A DNA stretch of 46,979 nt, from contig NZ_CDBY01000087.1 in assembly GCF_000820125.1 (NCBI RefSeq), forward strand, positions 1-46,979, written 5' to 3'. Shown one piece after another: positions 1 through 8,287 of the stretch. Within the stretch, counting starts at the first letter, position 1. Every line of letters begins with the position of its first letter. The notes under the pieces are model-generated. The model was not told where the DNA came from. It worked only from the letters and a program-made list of their open reading frames with translations, and ran no database searches. Position numbers and translations under genes: made by a program. Source of the stretch: Aeromonas simiae (GTDB lineage: Bacteria > Pseudomonadota > Gammaproteobacteria > Enterobacterales > Aeromonadaceae).

Positions 1-171
1 ACTTCGTCGCCTGGCTGGAATCGGCCATGGCGGCGCCGAGGGCGATAAAGAGCGGGCGCAGGTGGTCGTCATGGGGGTGGGCCATGGCCGCATGGGGGGC
101 GCGGGCGCGATAGTCTATCAGGGCGCTCTTATCCTGCGCCGCCATGGCCGATTCCAGCCAGGCGACGAAGT
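1..171. repeat. 36-bp perfect inverted repeat at the window edge
   Basis: Bases 1-36 are the exact reverse complement of 136-171, separated by 99 bp. Both arms lie in the dioxygenase coding region, and the left arm replaces the expected C-terminal codons. A perfect copy of the gene's own interior, in reverse, at the very edge of the sequence fits a fold-back (chimeric read or contig-end) artefact better than a biological repeat. Confidence 0.85.
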
Positions 172-721
172 CGCTGGCCCAGGGGGCGGTGCGCCCCCCA
201 TCCCACTCGAGGGCGCGCAGGTTGTGGGTGATGGCCCCCGAGGCCAGGATGGCGATCCCCTCGCTGCGCAGCGGGGCCAGCAATGCCCCAAGCTGCCACA
301 GTTGGGCCGGGCTCCAGCTGGCCGGGATCGAGATCTGCACCAGCGGCGTGGTCGCGTCGGGGTCGATCAACGAAAGGGGGGACCAGACGCCGTGGTCAAA
401 CGGGCGGGCCACCCCTTGCAGCGGCATGGCCTCGGCGGCAAACAGCGCGAGCAGCCGCTCGCCGAGCCAGGCGGGCGTATGACCGGGCCAGCGGATCTCA
501 TAGAGCGCATCGGGAAAACCGTAAAAGTCGTACATCAATTCAGGCCCAGGTTGCAGGTTGATCTGCAACTCCTGGCTGAACCAATGGGCGGAGAGCACCA
601 CCAGTCCCTTGAGGTCATCGGGCAGGGTGAGCCCTTCTAAGAAGGTGGTGGCGTGCTGGCGGCGGATCACCAGATCGGGGGCGCCGTGGGAGATAAACCA
701 GACGGGGGCGGGAGTGCTCAT
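1..721 (-). CDS. DODA-type (YgiD-like) extradiol ring-cleavage dioxygenase, 3' end missing
   Basis: The protein starts MSTPAPVWFISHGAP and carries the class III extradiol dioxygenase (LigB/DODA) signatures: an N-terminal SHGAP with the metal-binding His, LVVLSAHW near residue 45, DFYGFP, and ASGAITHNLR in the second half. Members such as E. coli YgiD are zinc enzymes opening catechol-type rings (4,5-DOPA in vitro) and are about 260 residues long. Only about 228 genuine residues are present. The last dozen in-frame codons (positions 36 to 1) are the reverse complement of 136-171 within the same gene, so the true C-terminus is missing and the tail MADSSQATK is probably spurious. The gene diverges from the GNAT gene at 939. 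Family call is firm; physiological substrate is unknown. Confidence 0.8.
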   Translation of the reverse strand, partial: MSTPAPVWFISHGAPDLVIRRQHATTFLEGLTLPDDLKGLVVLSAHWFSQELQINLQPGPELMYDFYGFPDALYEIRWPGHTPAWLGERLLALFAAEAMPLQGVARPFDHGVWSPLSLIDPDATTPLVQISIPASWSPAQLWQLGALLAPLRSEGIAILASGAITHNLRALEWDGGRTAPWASDFVAWLESAMAAQDKSALIDYRARAPHAAMAHPHDDHLRPLFIALGAAMADSSQATK

Positions 722-782
722 GCATGCCTCGGGATAAAGGGAGGGGATGACGCTACTCTACACCCCGATTTCTATTCGATAA

Positions 783-815
783 TCATGGTGTTAATACAAT
801 CACTATCAACCATGA
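783..815. promoter_or_regulatory. Divergent promoter region between dioxygenase and GNAT genes, with a weak inverted repeat
   Basis: The 217-bp gap 722-938 separates two divergent genes. It contains TCATGGT (783-789) and its reverse complement ACCATGA (809-815) with a 19-bp spacer, in an AT-rich stretch. It could be an operator for a regulator encoded elsewhere. The arms are short and no clear -35/-10 pair was found, so this is only a pointer. Confidence 0.25.
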
Positions 816-938
816 GTTGAAAATGAAGGGCTAACCCCATTTGAGGTATCAAGTCGGCTGACAGCGGGCGGCGAGCACGTTAATCTGGTCGGCGCAGATA
901 CATCTTTCGCCCAACGAGGCCCCACGATCGGCACCATC

Positions 939-1376
939 ATGTCGACATTAACGTTTGAAGAGTACTATGACGCGGATCTGACCCTGATCCGTGACTTTTA
1001 CGAGACGGCGTTCTCCCGCTACGAGCCCGAGATCGGGGAGCGGATCTTCATTGCCAAGGATGCCAATTGGCTTGTCGGCGCACTGCGGGTGCGGGCCGAG
1101 GAGCGCTATTACCATCTCTGTGGCATGCAGTTGCTGCCTCACTACCAGCAACAGGGGATTGGCCAGCAGTTGCTCAGCTTTGCCTGCGGCCTGCTCGATG
1201 GGCGCCCCATCATCTGCCAGGTGCTGCCGTTTGAGCGCGATTTCTACATGAAGGTCGGTTTTCGCCCCGGAGAGCTGCACCAACTCCCCGAGCCGCTGCG
1301 CTCGCGCCTGCATCAGCAGCAGGAGCTCGGTTATTGTATCGAGCCCCTGGTGCGTTCGGCGGCGCTGGTCGGTTAG
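939..1376 (+). CDS. GNAT-family N-acetyltransferase
   Basis: A 145-residue protein with the GNAT fold. The acetyl-CoA binding motif A is visible as LPHYQQQGIGQQLL around residues 66-80 (the Q/R-x-x-G-x-G/A pattern), followed by a C-terminal VLPFERDFYMKVGFRPGE segment typical of motif B (aromatic residue followed by GF). Such enzymes move an acetyl group from acetyl-CoA to an amine on a small molecule or protein; the acceptor cannot be deduced. The ATG at 939 fits the fold without truncation, although no strong ribosome-binding site precedes it. Its stop codon overlaps by 4 bp the end of the convergent gene at 1373. Confidence 0.8.
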   Translation: MSTLTFEEYYDADLTLIRDFYETAFSRYEPEIGERIFIAKDANWLVGALRVRAEERYYHLCGMQLLPHYQQQGIGQQLLSFACGLLDGRPIICQVLPFERDFYMKVGFRPGELHQLPEPLRSRLHQQQELGYCIEPLVRSAALVG

Positions 1377-1909
1377 CGCGTCAGCAGTTTGAGCTTGCCC
1401 GGTTGCACTTCCACCCCGGTCAGGTGCTCGCGCCACCAGGTTTGTTCTGCCCCCTTGCCCGTGATGCGATAAACGGGTTTGCCCTTCATGCGCTGTTGCA
1501 GGCTCTGTAGCATCAGATTGACCACCAGACCATATTGCTGCTGCACCGACTGGGGCTCGATGCGATAGTCGACCAGCTTGGCATCATCGAGATAGATGGC
1601 GTGGCTGCCCGGCTCGTAGCGCGGTTTGCCGTCGAAGGTGACGCGCAGTGTGGCATCGACCGGGGGCTTGTCACCCATCGCCATACGGGCGGTGCCGCGG
1701 CTCTCGATGCGCACCGTGTTGGCTTGCTGGCGACCGATTTGCACCGTGCCTTCGGTCAGGGCGAGTTGTCCCTGGAACAGGCCGGGCATCTGGACGTCGC
1801 GCTGGATCCCCTCCTGGCGGGCCAGCAGGGCATTGATCTGGGATTCGGTGATCTCACTCTGGCCCGGGCTGAGCAGGGCCGCAGTGAGCAGCAGGGATTG
1901 CAGTATCAT
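1373..1909 (-). CDS. DUF1439 (YceB-like) periplasmic protein
   Basis: About 178 residues starting MILQSLLLTAALLSPGQS, a short hydrophobic signal sequence, then SEITESQINALLARQ. The ITE.qin.yL opening, the basic VRIESRGTARM strand and the GKPVYRI segment match the DUF1439 family (E. coli YceB is a lipoprotein of this family). This copy lacks a lipobox cysteine, so it is probably soluble in the periplasm or held by an uncleaved signal. A longer start 54 bases upstream would put charged residues before the signal and is less likely. YceB-like proteins have a lipid-binding-like fold; the role here is unknown. It is convergent with the GNAT gene and divergent from cls. Confidence 0.65.
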   Translation of the reverse strand: MILQSLLLTAALLSPGQSEITESQINALLARQEGIQRDVQMPGLFQGQLALTEGTVQIGRQQANTVRIESRGTARMAMGDKPPVDATLRVTFDGKPRYEPGSHAIYLDDAKLVDYRIEPQSVQQQYGLVVNLMLQSLQQRMKGKPVYRITGKGAEQTWWREHLTGVEVQPGKLKLLTR

Positions 1910-2002
1910 GGGAACAACCTGATAGAATCGGGCCGCCAAGCATATCACAGCGTCCGTTTGCAACGGATGAAACGGCTGTCACCGTTTTGCTAAGGAGCTG
2001 AC

Positions 2003-3484
2003 GTGTTTAACGGACTGGAAAAAGATCTCAGCGATCTCTTCAGCCATTTTCTCGGGCTGTTACTGCTGCTGTTCCACACCTTGATCGTGGTCGGCGTCTC
2101 TTTGCGGGTTATTTTCAAACGGCGCCCTATCGGTGTCTCATTGGCCTGGCTGGCCCTCATCTATGCCATCCCCTTTGCCGGGGTCGGTTTCTATATCCTG
2201 TTTGGTGAAATTCGCCTCGGCCGGCGTCGCGGTGAACAGGCCAAGACCATGTATACCCCTTATGCGGCCTGGATCCGCCAGATGGCGAGGGCTTTTCCCC
2301 AGTATCGCTGCCCGGTGAGTGACAAGGCCGCGCCGCTGCATGATCTCATCCAGGGGCGGCTGGCGATGCCGATGCTCTCCGGTAACCGTATGACGCTGCT
2401 GGAGCAGCCCGAGGCCATCTTGGGCGAGATCGCCAGCGATATCCGGGCGGCGACCCAATCTTGCTATCTCGAGTTCTACATCTGGCAGCCGGGAGGGTGG
2501 GCCGACGAGGTTGGCGAAGCCCTCATCGAGGTGTCGCAGCGCGGCGTGGACTGTCGCGTGTTACTCGACTCGGTGGGGAGCAAACACTTCTTTCGCTCCG
2601 GCTGGCCGCAGCGGCTGCGCTCTGCCGGGGTTCAGCTGATCGAGGTGCTGCCGGTCGGGGCGTGGCGTATTCCGTTCCAGCGTCAGGATCTGCGCATGCA
2701 TCGCAAGCTGGTGGTGATCGATGACAAGGTGGGCTACACCGGCTCGATGAACATGGTCGACCCGCGCTTTTTCAAACAGGATGCCGGTGTGGGCCAATGG
2801 GTCGACATTATGCTGCGGGTGCAAGGGCCCATGGTGCCCCTGATGTGGTCCCTGTTTGTCTGGGACTGGGAGATGGAGACAGGCGAGCGGTTGCTCGACA
2901 GCTTGCAGCATCAGCCCGAGGCTTGGCCACTTATCAACTATCGTGCCCAGCTCATCCCCTCCGGCCCGTTCGAGGGGGGCGATGCCATCCAGCAAATCCT
3001 GCTGCAGGCCATCTATCAATCCCGCCAGCGGTTGATCCTGACCACCCCCTATTTCGTGCCGGATGACCCGCTGGTGGCGGCTCTGCGCTCGGCATCCGAG
3101 CGAGGGGTGCAGGTGCAGCTGGTGCTGCCCCATCGCAACGACTCGCGGCTGGCGCACCATGCAGGCAATGCCTTTTTAGAAGAGCTGCTCGCCTCCGGGG
3201 TCGAGATCTACCGCTATGATGCGGGGTTGCTGCACACCAAGAGCGTGCTGGTGGACGACGATTTTGCCCTGGTGGGGACGGTCAATCTGGATCGGCGCAG
3301 TCTGTGGCTCAACTTTGAGGTGACCTTGCTGGTCGACAGCCCGGTCTTTGTGGCCCAGATGCAGACGTTGGTGGCGGGGTACATTCAGGCGGCCAGCCCC
3401 ATGTCGCTGGCCCGCTGGCGTCAGCGCCCTTGGTATCGGCGCATGACGGAGAACTTCTGCTACCTGTTTAGTCCCTTACTGTGA
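2003..3484 (+). CDS. cls: Cardiolipin synthase (ClsA type)
   Basis: A 493-residue membrane enzyme of the phospholipase D superfamily that joins two phosphatidylglycerol molecules into cardiolipin plus glycerol. Two N-terminal transmembrane segments (about residues 12-35 and 46-67, ending FYILFGE) precede two HKD catalytic motifs: MHRKLVVIDDKVGYTGSMN in the first half and LHTKSVLVDDDFALVGTVNLDRR in the second. Length and layout fit ClsA. The start is GTG at 2003, preceded by TAAGGAG with good spacing. It is monocistronic or followed, 76 bp downstream, by the DUF945 gene. Confidence 0.93.
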   Translation: MFNGLEKDLSDLFSHFLGLLLLLFHTLIVVGVSLRVIFKRRPIGVSLAWLALIYAIPFAGVGFYILFGEIRLGRRRGEQAKTMYTPYAAWIRQMARAFPQYRCPVSDKAAPLHDLIQGRLAMPMLSGNRMTLLEQPEAILGEIASDIRAATQSCYLEFYIWQPGGWADEVGEALIEVSQRGVDCRVLLDSVGSKHFFRSGWPQRLRSAGVQLIEVLPVGAWRIPFQRQDLRMHRKLVVIDDKVGYTGSMNMVDPRFFKQDAGVGQWVDIMLRVQGPMVPLMWSLFVWDWEMETGERLLDSLQHQPEAWPLINYRAQLIPSGPFEGGDAIQQILLQAIYQSRQRLILTTPYFVPDDPLVAALRSASERGVQVQLVLPHRNDSRLAHHAGNAFLEELLASGVEIYRYDAGLLHTKSVLVDDDFALVGTVNLDRRSLWLNFEVTLLVDSPVFVAQMQTLVAGYIQAASPMSLARWRQRPWYRRMTENFCYLFSPLL

Positions 3485-3560
3485 CCTGCTCGCTTGTCTT
3501 CGTGCGGCCCAGCACTTAGAGTGCCTGCACTTTTTTTAATTATGCACAAGGTGTTACGGG

Positions 3561-4829
3561 ATGAAGAAAGGGGTCATGGGGGGCGCAGCGGCCGTCCTGC
3601 TGGTGGGGGGCGCGGTGGCCGCCTGCTGGTTTACGGGTCAGGCTTTCGATAAGCAGGTGCCGGCCGAGCTGGCCAAGGCGCAGCAACTGAGTGGGATCCA
3701 GCTCGAATGGACGCCGGGTAAAACCAGTTTCCTCTCCCGTGAAGGCGCCATCAAGATGGTGCTGACGCCCGAGTTTATCTCCTCCCACTATCCCGAGTTG
3801 ACCCCTGAGCATCCGTTCGAGCTCTATCTGTCTACCCAGACCCGGATCCTGCCGCTCTACAGTGCGACCCAAATCGTGCTGGATAAGTCTCGTGGCGATC
3901 TCGCCGCCGGCTTGGTCGAGCTGGGGTTGCAGGGGTGGGAGCCGGTGCTGGAGAGCCGCAACAGCCTGTGGAGCCGCCGTAATGTGAGCACCCTGACCCT
4001 GCCCGAGGCCAACGTGGCCAAGCAGGGGGAGAACCTCAAGATGCTACCGCTGGTGCTCGGCTATGACGGCGATCTGAATGGCAGTGGCAAGCTGAACCTG
4101 GATTGGCAGGGAATGACCTTCAGCCAGCCGGATCAACAGACCGAGATCAACCTGGCCCACGTGACAGGGCAGGCCGAGCTCGATGAAATTGGTGGCGTGT
4201 TGATGGTGCCCGCGAGCGAAGGGGACGTGGCCGGTCTTTCGGTGCGCATCGGTGATGAACTGAATGTCGCCTTGCAAGGGCTCAGTACTCGCTCCCATGT
4301 GGAGGGGGACGATGCTGAAACCCTGGCCAGCCGTTACGAGACCCGATTGCAGAGTCTCAAGCTGGCCATGGATGGGGAAGCTGTCGCCCTCACCGAGGGG
4401 GAGATGGTGGTCGATATCAAGGGGATGGATCTGGAAGGGTATCGAATGTTGCAGCAGGCCAACAGCGGCGTCGATATGGATCAGCAGAAGCTGGAGCAGG
4501 CGCTCAACCTGTTGCTGGCCCGTGGCGCCACGCTGTCGCTGAGCAACTTCTCGGCCAAGGTCAATGCCGAGCCGGTCTCGCTCAAGGGCAATCTGGTGCT
4601 CTCTTCCACCACCCTCGACAAGCTGACCAACGGTGTCGATGGTCTGCGCGCCCTGACCGGTCAGTTTGACGCCATCCTCTCGGGCAAGCTCGGCAATGCG
4701 CTGCCCCAGGCGGCGCCCTTGCTGCAAGGGCTTACGGCCATGGGATACCTCAAGGCCGAGGGCAACCAGCTCAAGGCGGACATCAACCTCGCCAATGGCC
4801 GCCTGACGGTCAACAGCCTGCCCCTGTGA
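3561..4829 (+). CDS. DUF945 family (YdgA-like) protein
   Basis: A 422-residue protein beginning with a hydrophobic segment (about residues 5-25, MKKGVMGGAAAVLLVGGAVAA), then GQAFDKQVPAELAKAQQ and a long beta-rich region with several GxLNLDWQGM and LSNFSAKVNAEPVSLKG-like strands. This is the pattern of the DUF945/YdgA family of inner-membrane-anchored periplasmic proteins. No enzymatic motif is visible and function is not established for the family. The C-terminus ends with NGRLTVNSLPL. A bidirectional terminator follows at 4849. Confidence 0.7.
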   Translation: MKKGVMGGAAAVLLVGGAVAACWFTGQAFDKQVPAELAKAQQLSGIQLEWTPGKTSFLSREGAIKMVLTPEFISSHYPELTPEHPFELYLSTQTRILPLYSATQIVLDKSRGDLAAGLVELGLQGWEPVLESRNSLWSRRNVSTLTLPEANVAKQGENLKMLPLVLGYDGDLNGSGKLNLDWQGMTFSQPDQQTEINLAHVTGQAELDEIGGVLMVPASEGDVAGLSVRIGDELNVALQGLSTRSHVEGDDAETLASRYETRLQSLKLAMDGEAVALTEGEMVVDIKGMDLEGYRMLQQANSGVDMDQQKLEQALNLLLARGATLSLSNFSAKVNAEPVSLKGNLVLSSTTLDKLTNGVDGLRALTGQFDAILSGKLGNALPQAAPLLQGLTAMGYLKAEGNQLKADINLANGRLTVNSLPL

Positions 4830-4848
4830 TGGCGGTGTGGTCACAATG

Positions 4849-4880
4849 AAAAGAGGCTCCCGATGGGAGCCTCTTTTGTT
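4849..4880. terminator. Bidirectional intrinsic terminator between DUF945 gene and purU
   Basis: A perfect 13-bp stem (4849-4861 pairs with 4865-4877, GAGGCTCCC core) with a 3-base loop is flanked by A and T runs on both sides, so it can end transcription from either convergent gene. Confidence 0.85.
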
Positions 4881-4893
4881 TCTGTGTGCCGAC

Positions 4894-5742
4894 TTACTTA
4901 AAGACCACCGTCTTGTTGCCGTGTACGAACACCCGCTCGGCCAGCACTAGGCCGAGAGCCCGTGAGAGCACGGATTTTTCTACGTCGCGACCGGCCTTGG
5001 CCATGTCATCGGCGGTGAAGGTGTGATCCACGTGGGTCACGTCCTGCTCGATGATCGGGCCCTCATCCAGATCGTCGGTGACGAAGTGGGCGGTGGCGCC
5101 GATGATCTTCACGCCGCGGTTAAACGCCTGCAGGTAGGGGCGGGCGCCGATGAAGGCGGGCAGGAAGGAGTGGTGGATGTTGATGATCTTGCGTGGGTAG
5201 GCTTTGACGAAGTCGGGGGTGAGTACCCGCATGTACTTGGCCAGCACCACATAATCCGGGGCATAGCTGTCGATGATGGCGCGCACCTGACGCTCATGCT
5301 CGGCGCGATCCACTCCATCGTGGGAGACGGTGTGGAAAGGAATGTCGAACTTGCCGGTCAGCTCGGCCAGGGTGTCGTAGTTGCCGATGACGGCGGCGAT
5401 CTCGAGGTTGAGCGCACCGGCGTAGCGCTTCATCAGGATATCGCCGAGGCAGTGCGCCTCCTTGGTGACCAGGATGACGATGCGCTTGTTTTCCGCCTTG
5501 ACCAGACGGCGCTCGGCCCCCTGGGGCAGGGTGTCATCGAGATCGGCCAGCAGGGTTTCGTCGTTGAAACGGCCTTCCAGTTCGGTGCGCATAAAGAAGC
5601 GGCCCTGTTCGTGATCCACGAACTCGTCGTTCTTGATGATGTTGAGCTGGTGCTTGTAGCAGATGTTGGTGATTTTGGCGATCAACCCCTTGGCGTCGGG
5701 GCAGTCGGTCAGCAGAATTTTCTTTTCCATTTTGTCTGTCAT
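4894..5742 (-). CDS. purU: Formyltetrahydrofolate deformylase
   Basis: PurU hydrolyses 10-formyl-tetrahydrofolate to formate and tetrahydrofolate, balancing the one-carbon pool and supplying formate to PurT. The protein (282 aa; E. coli 280) has an N-terminal ACT domain (DCPDAKGLIAKITNICYKH, then NEFVDHEQGRFFMRTEL) and a C-terminal formyltransferase-like catalytic domain with KYMRVLTPDFV, the INIHHSFLPAFIGARPY loop holding the catalytic His, and GATAHFVTDDLDEGPII. The ATG at 5742 gives the family length; the next ATG at 5730 is also possible. An upstream extension to 5919 reads into the divergent ribB leader and is rejected. The formate produced is a possible, unproven link to the formate dehydrogenase genes in this window. 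Confidence 0.93.
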   Translation of the reverse strand: MTDKMEKKILLTDCPDAKGLIAKITNICYKHQLNIIKNDEFVDHEQGRFFMRTELEGRFNDETLLADLDDTLPQGAERRLVKAENKRIVILVTKEAHCLGDILMKRYAGALNLEIAAVIGNYDTLAELTGKFDIPFHTVSHDGVDRAEHERQVRAIIDSYAPDYVVLAKYMRVLTPDFVKAYPRKIINIHHSFLPAFIGARPYLQAFNRGVKIIGATAHFVTDDLDEGPIIEQDVTHVDHTFTADDMAKAGRDVEKSVLSRALGLVLAERVFVHGNKTVVFK

Positions 5743-5896
5743 GAAGTTGTTGTGATGGCAGCACAAGGCGCCGTTTTTCCGCACTATGCCACGAAGCGGC
5801 AGGGGAAGCCATGTTCGCGTGAGCGCTCGCACAGGATGGCAATATTTTCTGCTGTGGGACTGGAAACCAGAACGGCTTTTCTCTAGTCTGGGGGCG

Positions 5897-6036
5897 CTTA
5901 TTCTCAGGGCGGGGTGCAATTCCCCACCGGCGGTATCCTGCTACGGCAGGGAGCCCGCGAGCGCCCGACATCGGTCGGGGTCAGCAGATCCGGTGAGAGG
6001 CCGGAGCCGACGGTTATAGTCCGGATGAAAGAGGAT
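5897..6036 (+). promoter_or_regulatory. FMN riboswitch (RFN element) upstream of ribB
   Basis: The conserved RFN strings are present in order: TTATTCTCAGGGCGGGGTG, the CCCCACCGGCGGTA hairpin, AGCCCGCGAGCGCC, a variable stem-loop near 5967-5980, then GTCAGCAGATCCGGTG, GAGAGGCCGGAGCCGACGG, and the closing TATAGTCCGGATGAAAGAGG. This aptamer binds flavin mononucleotide and lowers riboflavin gene expression. It starts about 255 bp before ribB and lies in the 5743-6151 gap, which otherwise holds only promoter sequence and the expression platform. Confidence 0.97.
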
Positions 6037-6111
6037 AACAGTGCGTGGTTCTTGGCATCGCCTTTCGGCGGTGCTTTGGCGCATGCGCGCTTCTGTCTGC
6101 CTTTCCGTGCC

Positions 6112-6160
6112 CTGATTCTGGTCTCTGTTCAATATACAGTGGAGTATTACCATGAATCAG
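6112..6160 (+). promoter_or_regulatory. Predicted start-codon-sequestering hairpin (FMN riboswitch expression platform)
   Basis: CTGATTC-TGGT at 6112-6122 can pair with ACCA-(T)-GAATCAG at 6149-6160, giving an 11-bp stem with a single bulged base that buries the ribB ATG (6152-6154). The GGAG ribosome-binding site (6141-6144) lies in the loop, where it can pair with CTCT at 6123-6126. This suggests translational control. The folding was read by eye; no energy was computed. Confidence 0.5.
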
Positions 6161-6805
6161 TCTTTGCTTACCCCCTTTGGCTCCCCCCTGCAACGTGTTG
6201 AAGCCGCGCTGGACGCGTTGCGCCATGGCCGCGGCGTGCTCGTGGCCGACGATGAAGACAGGGAGAATGAAGGGGATCTCATCTTCGCGGCCGAATCCAT
6301 GACCACGGCTCAGATGGCGTTGATGATCCGCGAGTGCTCCGGGATTGTCTGCCTCTGCCTGACCGACGAGCGGGTACGCCAACTGGAGCTGCCGATGATG
6401 GTCGATGCCAACTCGAGCCAGTTCCAGACCGCTTTTACCGTCACCATTGAGGCGGCGCAGGGGGTCACGACCGGTGTCTCGGCGGCCGATCGCATCACCA
6501 CCATCCGTGCCGCCATCGCCGACGGCGCCGTGCCGTCCGATCTCCATCGCCCCGGCCATGTCTTCCCGCTGCGCGCCCGCCAAGGTGGGGTGTTGACCCG
6601 GCGCGGTCATACCGAGGCAACGGTCGATCTGATGACGCTGGCCGGCCTCAAACCCTTTGGCGTGTTGTGTGAACTGACCAAGGCGGATGGCAGCATGGCG
6701 CGTCTTCCCGATCTGGTTGAATTCGCTCACCAGCATGGCATGCCTGTCTTGACCATCGAGGATCTGGTGCAGTATCGTTTGGCACTGAGAGGAGAGAGCG
6801 CCTAA
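6152..6805 (+). CDS. ribB: 3,4-dihydroxy-2-butanone 4-phosphate synthase
   Basis: RibB converts ribulose 5-phosphate into formate and 3,4-dihydroxy-2-butanone 4-phosphate, the four-carbon precursor of riboflavin. The 217-residue protein has the same length as E. coli RibB and nearly the same sequence blocks: [16 protein letters not shown] (acidic metal-binding site), [42 protein letters not shown] and [10 protein letters not shown] (metal/catalytic His). ATG at 6152 has GGAG seven bases upstream. It stands alone, without the RibA domain, and is controlled by the FMN riboswitch just upstream. Confidence 0.98.
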   Translation: MNQSLLTPFGSPLQRVEAALDALRHGRGVLVADDEDRENEGDLIFAAESMTTAQMALMIRECSGIVCLCLTDERVRQLELPMMVDANSSQFQTAFTVTIEAAQGVTTGVSAADRITTIRAAIADGAVPSDLHRPGHVFPLRARQGGVLTRRGHTEATVDLMTLAGLKPFGVLCELTKADGSMARLPDLVEFAHQHGMPVLTIEDLVQYRLALRGESA

Positions 6806-6947
6806 CGGATTGTCATATCATCTGTTATTGGTTACGCTCTGACCTGGCCTTGTCCGTTATTTCGCCAACATTTCGTTTCGAGTGATGCTTTTTTAGGCGT
6901 TCGAAAAAAAATGAGTGATTTAATGCATTTATCTATGACGAGGCCTA

Positions 6948-6976
6948 TGCAAACTCTTTTTTTTTTGTGCCATAAT
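6948..6976 (+). promoter_or_regulatory. Probable sigma-70 promoter of lpp
   Basis: CATAAT at 6971-6976 is a good -10 element and sits 17 bp after TGCAAA (6948-6953), a weak -35, with an 11-base T run between. It lies about 45 bp before the lpp ATG, which has AAGGGAG upstream. The rest of the 6806-7020 gap shows nothing else recognisable. Confidence 0.5.
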
Positions 6977-7020
6977 AACGCCGCTTGCTAAACGTCTGGC
7001 GAGTTAAAGGGAGCTATAAA

Positions 7021-7260
7021 ATGAAAAAAATGTTGTTGGTAGGTGTAGTTGGTCTGTCTGCTCTGCTGGGCGGTTGTGCTAACACCGAGCTGGAAACCTC
7101 TGTTCAGAATCTGTCTAACAAGGTTGATCAACTGGCTCAAGACGTTAGCGCCGTTCGCGCTGATCAGTCCAAGATCGCTGCCGACGTAGCTGATGCCAAG
7201 GCTGAAGCTGCTCGTGCTAACCAGCGCCTGGACAACATGGCTACTTCCTACAAGAAGTAA
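7021..7260 (+). CDS. lpp: Major outer membrane (Braun-type) lipoprotein
   Basis: A 79-residue precursor: [19 protein letters not shown] is a lipoprotein signal with lipobox LGGC, followed by a heptad-repeat helix ([21 protein letters not shown]...) and a C-terminal YKK. In Lpp this helix trimerises, the lipid end sits in the outer membrane, and the terminal lysine is linked to peptidoglycan by L,D-transpeptidases. Length and terminal lysine fit. Codon use is markedly T-ended (GTT, GCT, TCT) compared with neighbours, as expected of a very highly expressed gene. A longer frame beginning at 6985 is not the real start. A strong terminator follows immediately. Confidence 0.95.
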   Translation: MKKMLLVGVVGLSALLGGCANTELETSVQNLSNKVDQLAQDVSAVRADQSKIAADVADAKAEAARANQRLDNMATSYKK

Positions 7261-7270
7261 TACATGTGAA

Positions 7271-7302
7271 AAAATGGCGCGGGAAACTGCGCCATTTTTT
7301 TT
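7271..7302 (+). terminator. Intrinsic terminator of lpp
   Basis: A 10-bp perfect stem (7271-7280 with 7289-7298, AAAATGGCGC) and 8-base loop, followed by a T run to 7302, ten bases after the lpp stop codon. Confidence 0.93.
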
Positions 7303-7424
7303 CGTCTGCAGAAAACCTCTCCCCCCACTTCCCTCGTTTTTCCCTTCTTAGTTATCTCATTGATTAGCTAATAAAAAAGACCGATCGCAAGACCGGCCCC
7401 TATCTGCACAATACCCAACGATGC

Positions 7425-8273
7425 TCAGTAGAGCAGGCTATAGAGCTTGCGTCGCCAGGCCGATGCGGTGGGTGTGCTGCCCATGGTGGTCAGGATATCC
7501 AGATAGATTTTCTTCACGTCGCCGAAGGCGAGATCACGGCTCAGTATGCCAAACAGCAGATCGAGCGCCTCTTCCTGACGGCCGGCCTGATGATAAAGCA
7601 CGGCCAGCTCCTGACTGGTGGCAAAATCTTCCGGCTGGGCGCTATGGCGCTCCTCCAGTGCTCGCAGCTCAGGGCTGTCGGAGGCCTGCCGCGCCAGATC
7701 CAGACGTGAGCAGAGGGTGTGGTAATGGCTCTCTTGAGCAACCATCGGGATGGTGCCAAGCAGCGCCTCGGCCTGATCCAGGTGGTTGAGATCCAGCTCG
7801 GCCTGTGCCAGCCACAGGACGATATCATGGCGCTCGGGAGCCAGCTGCCGCGCCTTGGTCAGCAGGGCCTGCGCCTCGCCGGCCTTCCCCTCTTCAAGAT
7901 GTTGCTTGGCTTGCTCCAGCAGTGTCTCTTCTTCGCGCGGTGCAAACGCGGAGAAGTAGTCGCGCAGGGTGGCATCATCTTGCGGCCCCTCGAGGAAGCT
8001 CGCTTCGTCCGGGCGCCCCTGATGGAATTTGACCAATGCCGGCAAGGCTCGCAGCGCCAGCTGGCTGGCTAGTGACTGTAACTGGGGATCATTGATGTCG
8101 ACCTTGGCCAGGGTGACGGCCGGATTATTCGGGCCAACCAGCGACTCAACCAGAGGGGTCATGGCTTGGCATTCGGGCATCTGGGGGGCATGGAAGTAGA
8201 GCACCACCGGCTTTTGCATAGAGGCATCGAGCAGGGCGGTGTGAAAATTCTGGGGAGTAATGTCGACGATCAT
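7425..8273 (-). CDS. cnoX: Chaperedoxin CnoX/YbbN (thioredoxin-like plus TPR)
   Basis: A 282-residue cytoplasmic protein: an N-terminal thioredoxin fold (residues 1-110) and a C-terminal TPR region (about 115-282, QAKQHLEEGKAGEAQALLTKARQLAPE and following repeats). The usual CxxC is reduced to a single Cys35 in FHAPQMPECQ; E. coli CnoX likewise has SxxC. CnoX holds oxidation-prone proteins under hypochlorite stress, forms mixed disulfides and hands clients to GroEL or DnaK. It is 14 bp downstream of the phosphopantetheinyl transferase gene on the same strand and probably co-transcribed with it. Confidence 0.9.
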   Translation of the reverse strand: MIVDITPQNFHTALLDASMQKPVVLYFHAPQMPECQAMTPLVESLVGPNNPAVTLAKVDINDPQLQSLASQLALRALPALVKFHQGRPDEASFLEGPQDDATLRDYFSAFAPREEETLLEQAKQHLEEGKAGEAQALLTKARQLAPERHDIVLWLAQAELDLNHLDQAEALLGTIPMVAQESHYHTLCSRLDLARQASDSPELRALEERHSAQPEDFATSQELAVLYHQAGRQEEALDLLFGILSRDLAFGDVKKIYLDILTTMGSTPTASAWRRKLYSLLY

Positions 8274-8287
8274 GGAATGGCTCTCGC

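Noticed and set aside
62..640. Plus-strand open frame in the dioxygenase region
   Set aside because: The minus strand encodes a recognisable extradiol dioxygenase over the same bases; the plus-strand product is Gly/Arg/Gln-rich without motifs.
5743..5919. N-terminal extension of purU
   Set aside because: It runs into the ribB leader and riboswitch, and the added residues have no counterpart in PurU, whose normal length is met by starting at 5742.
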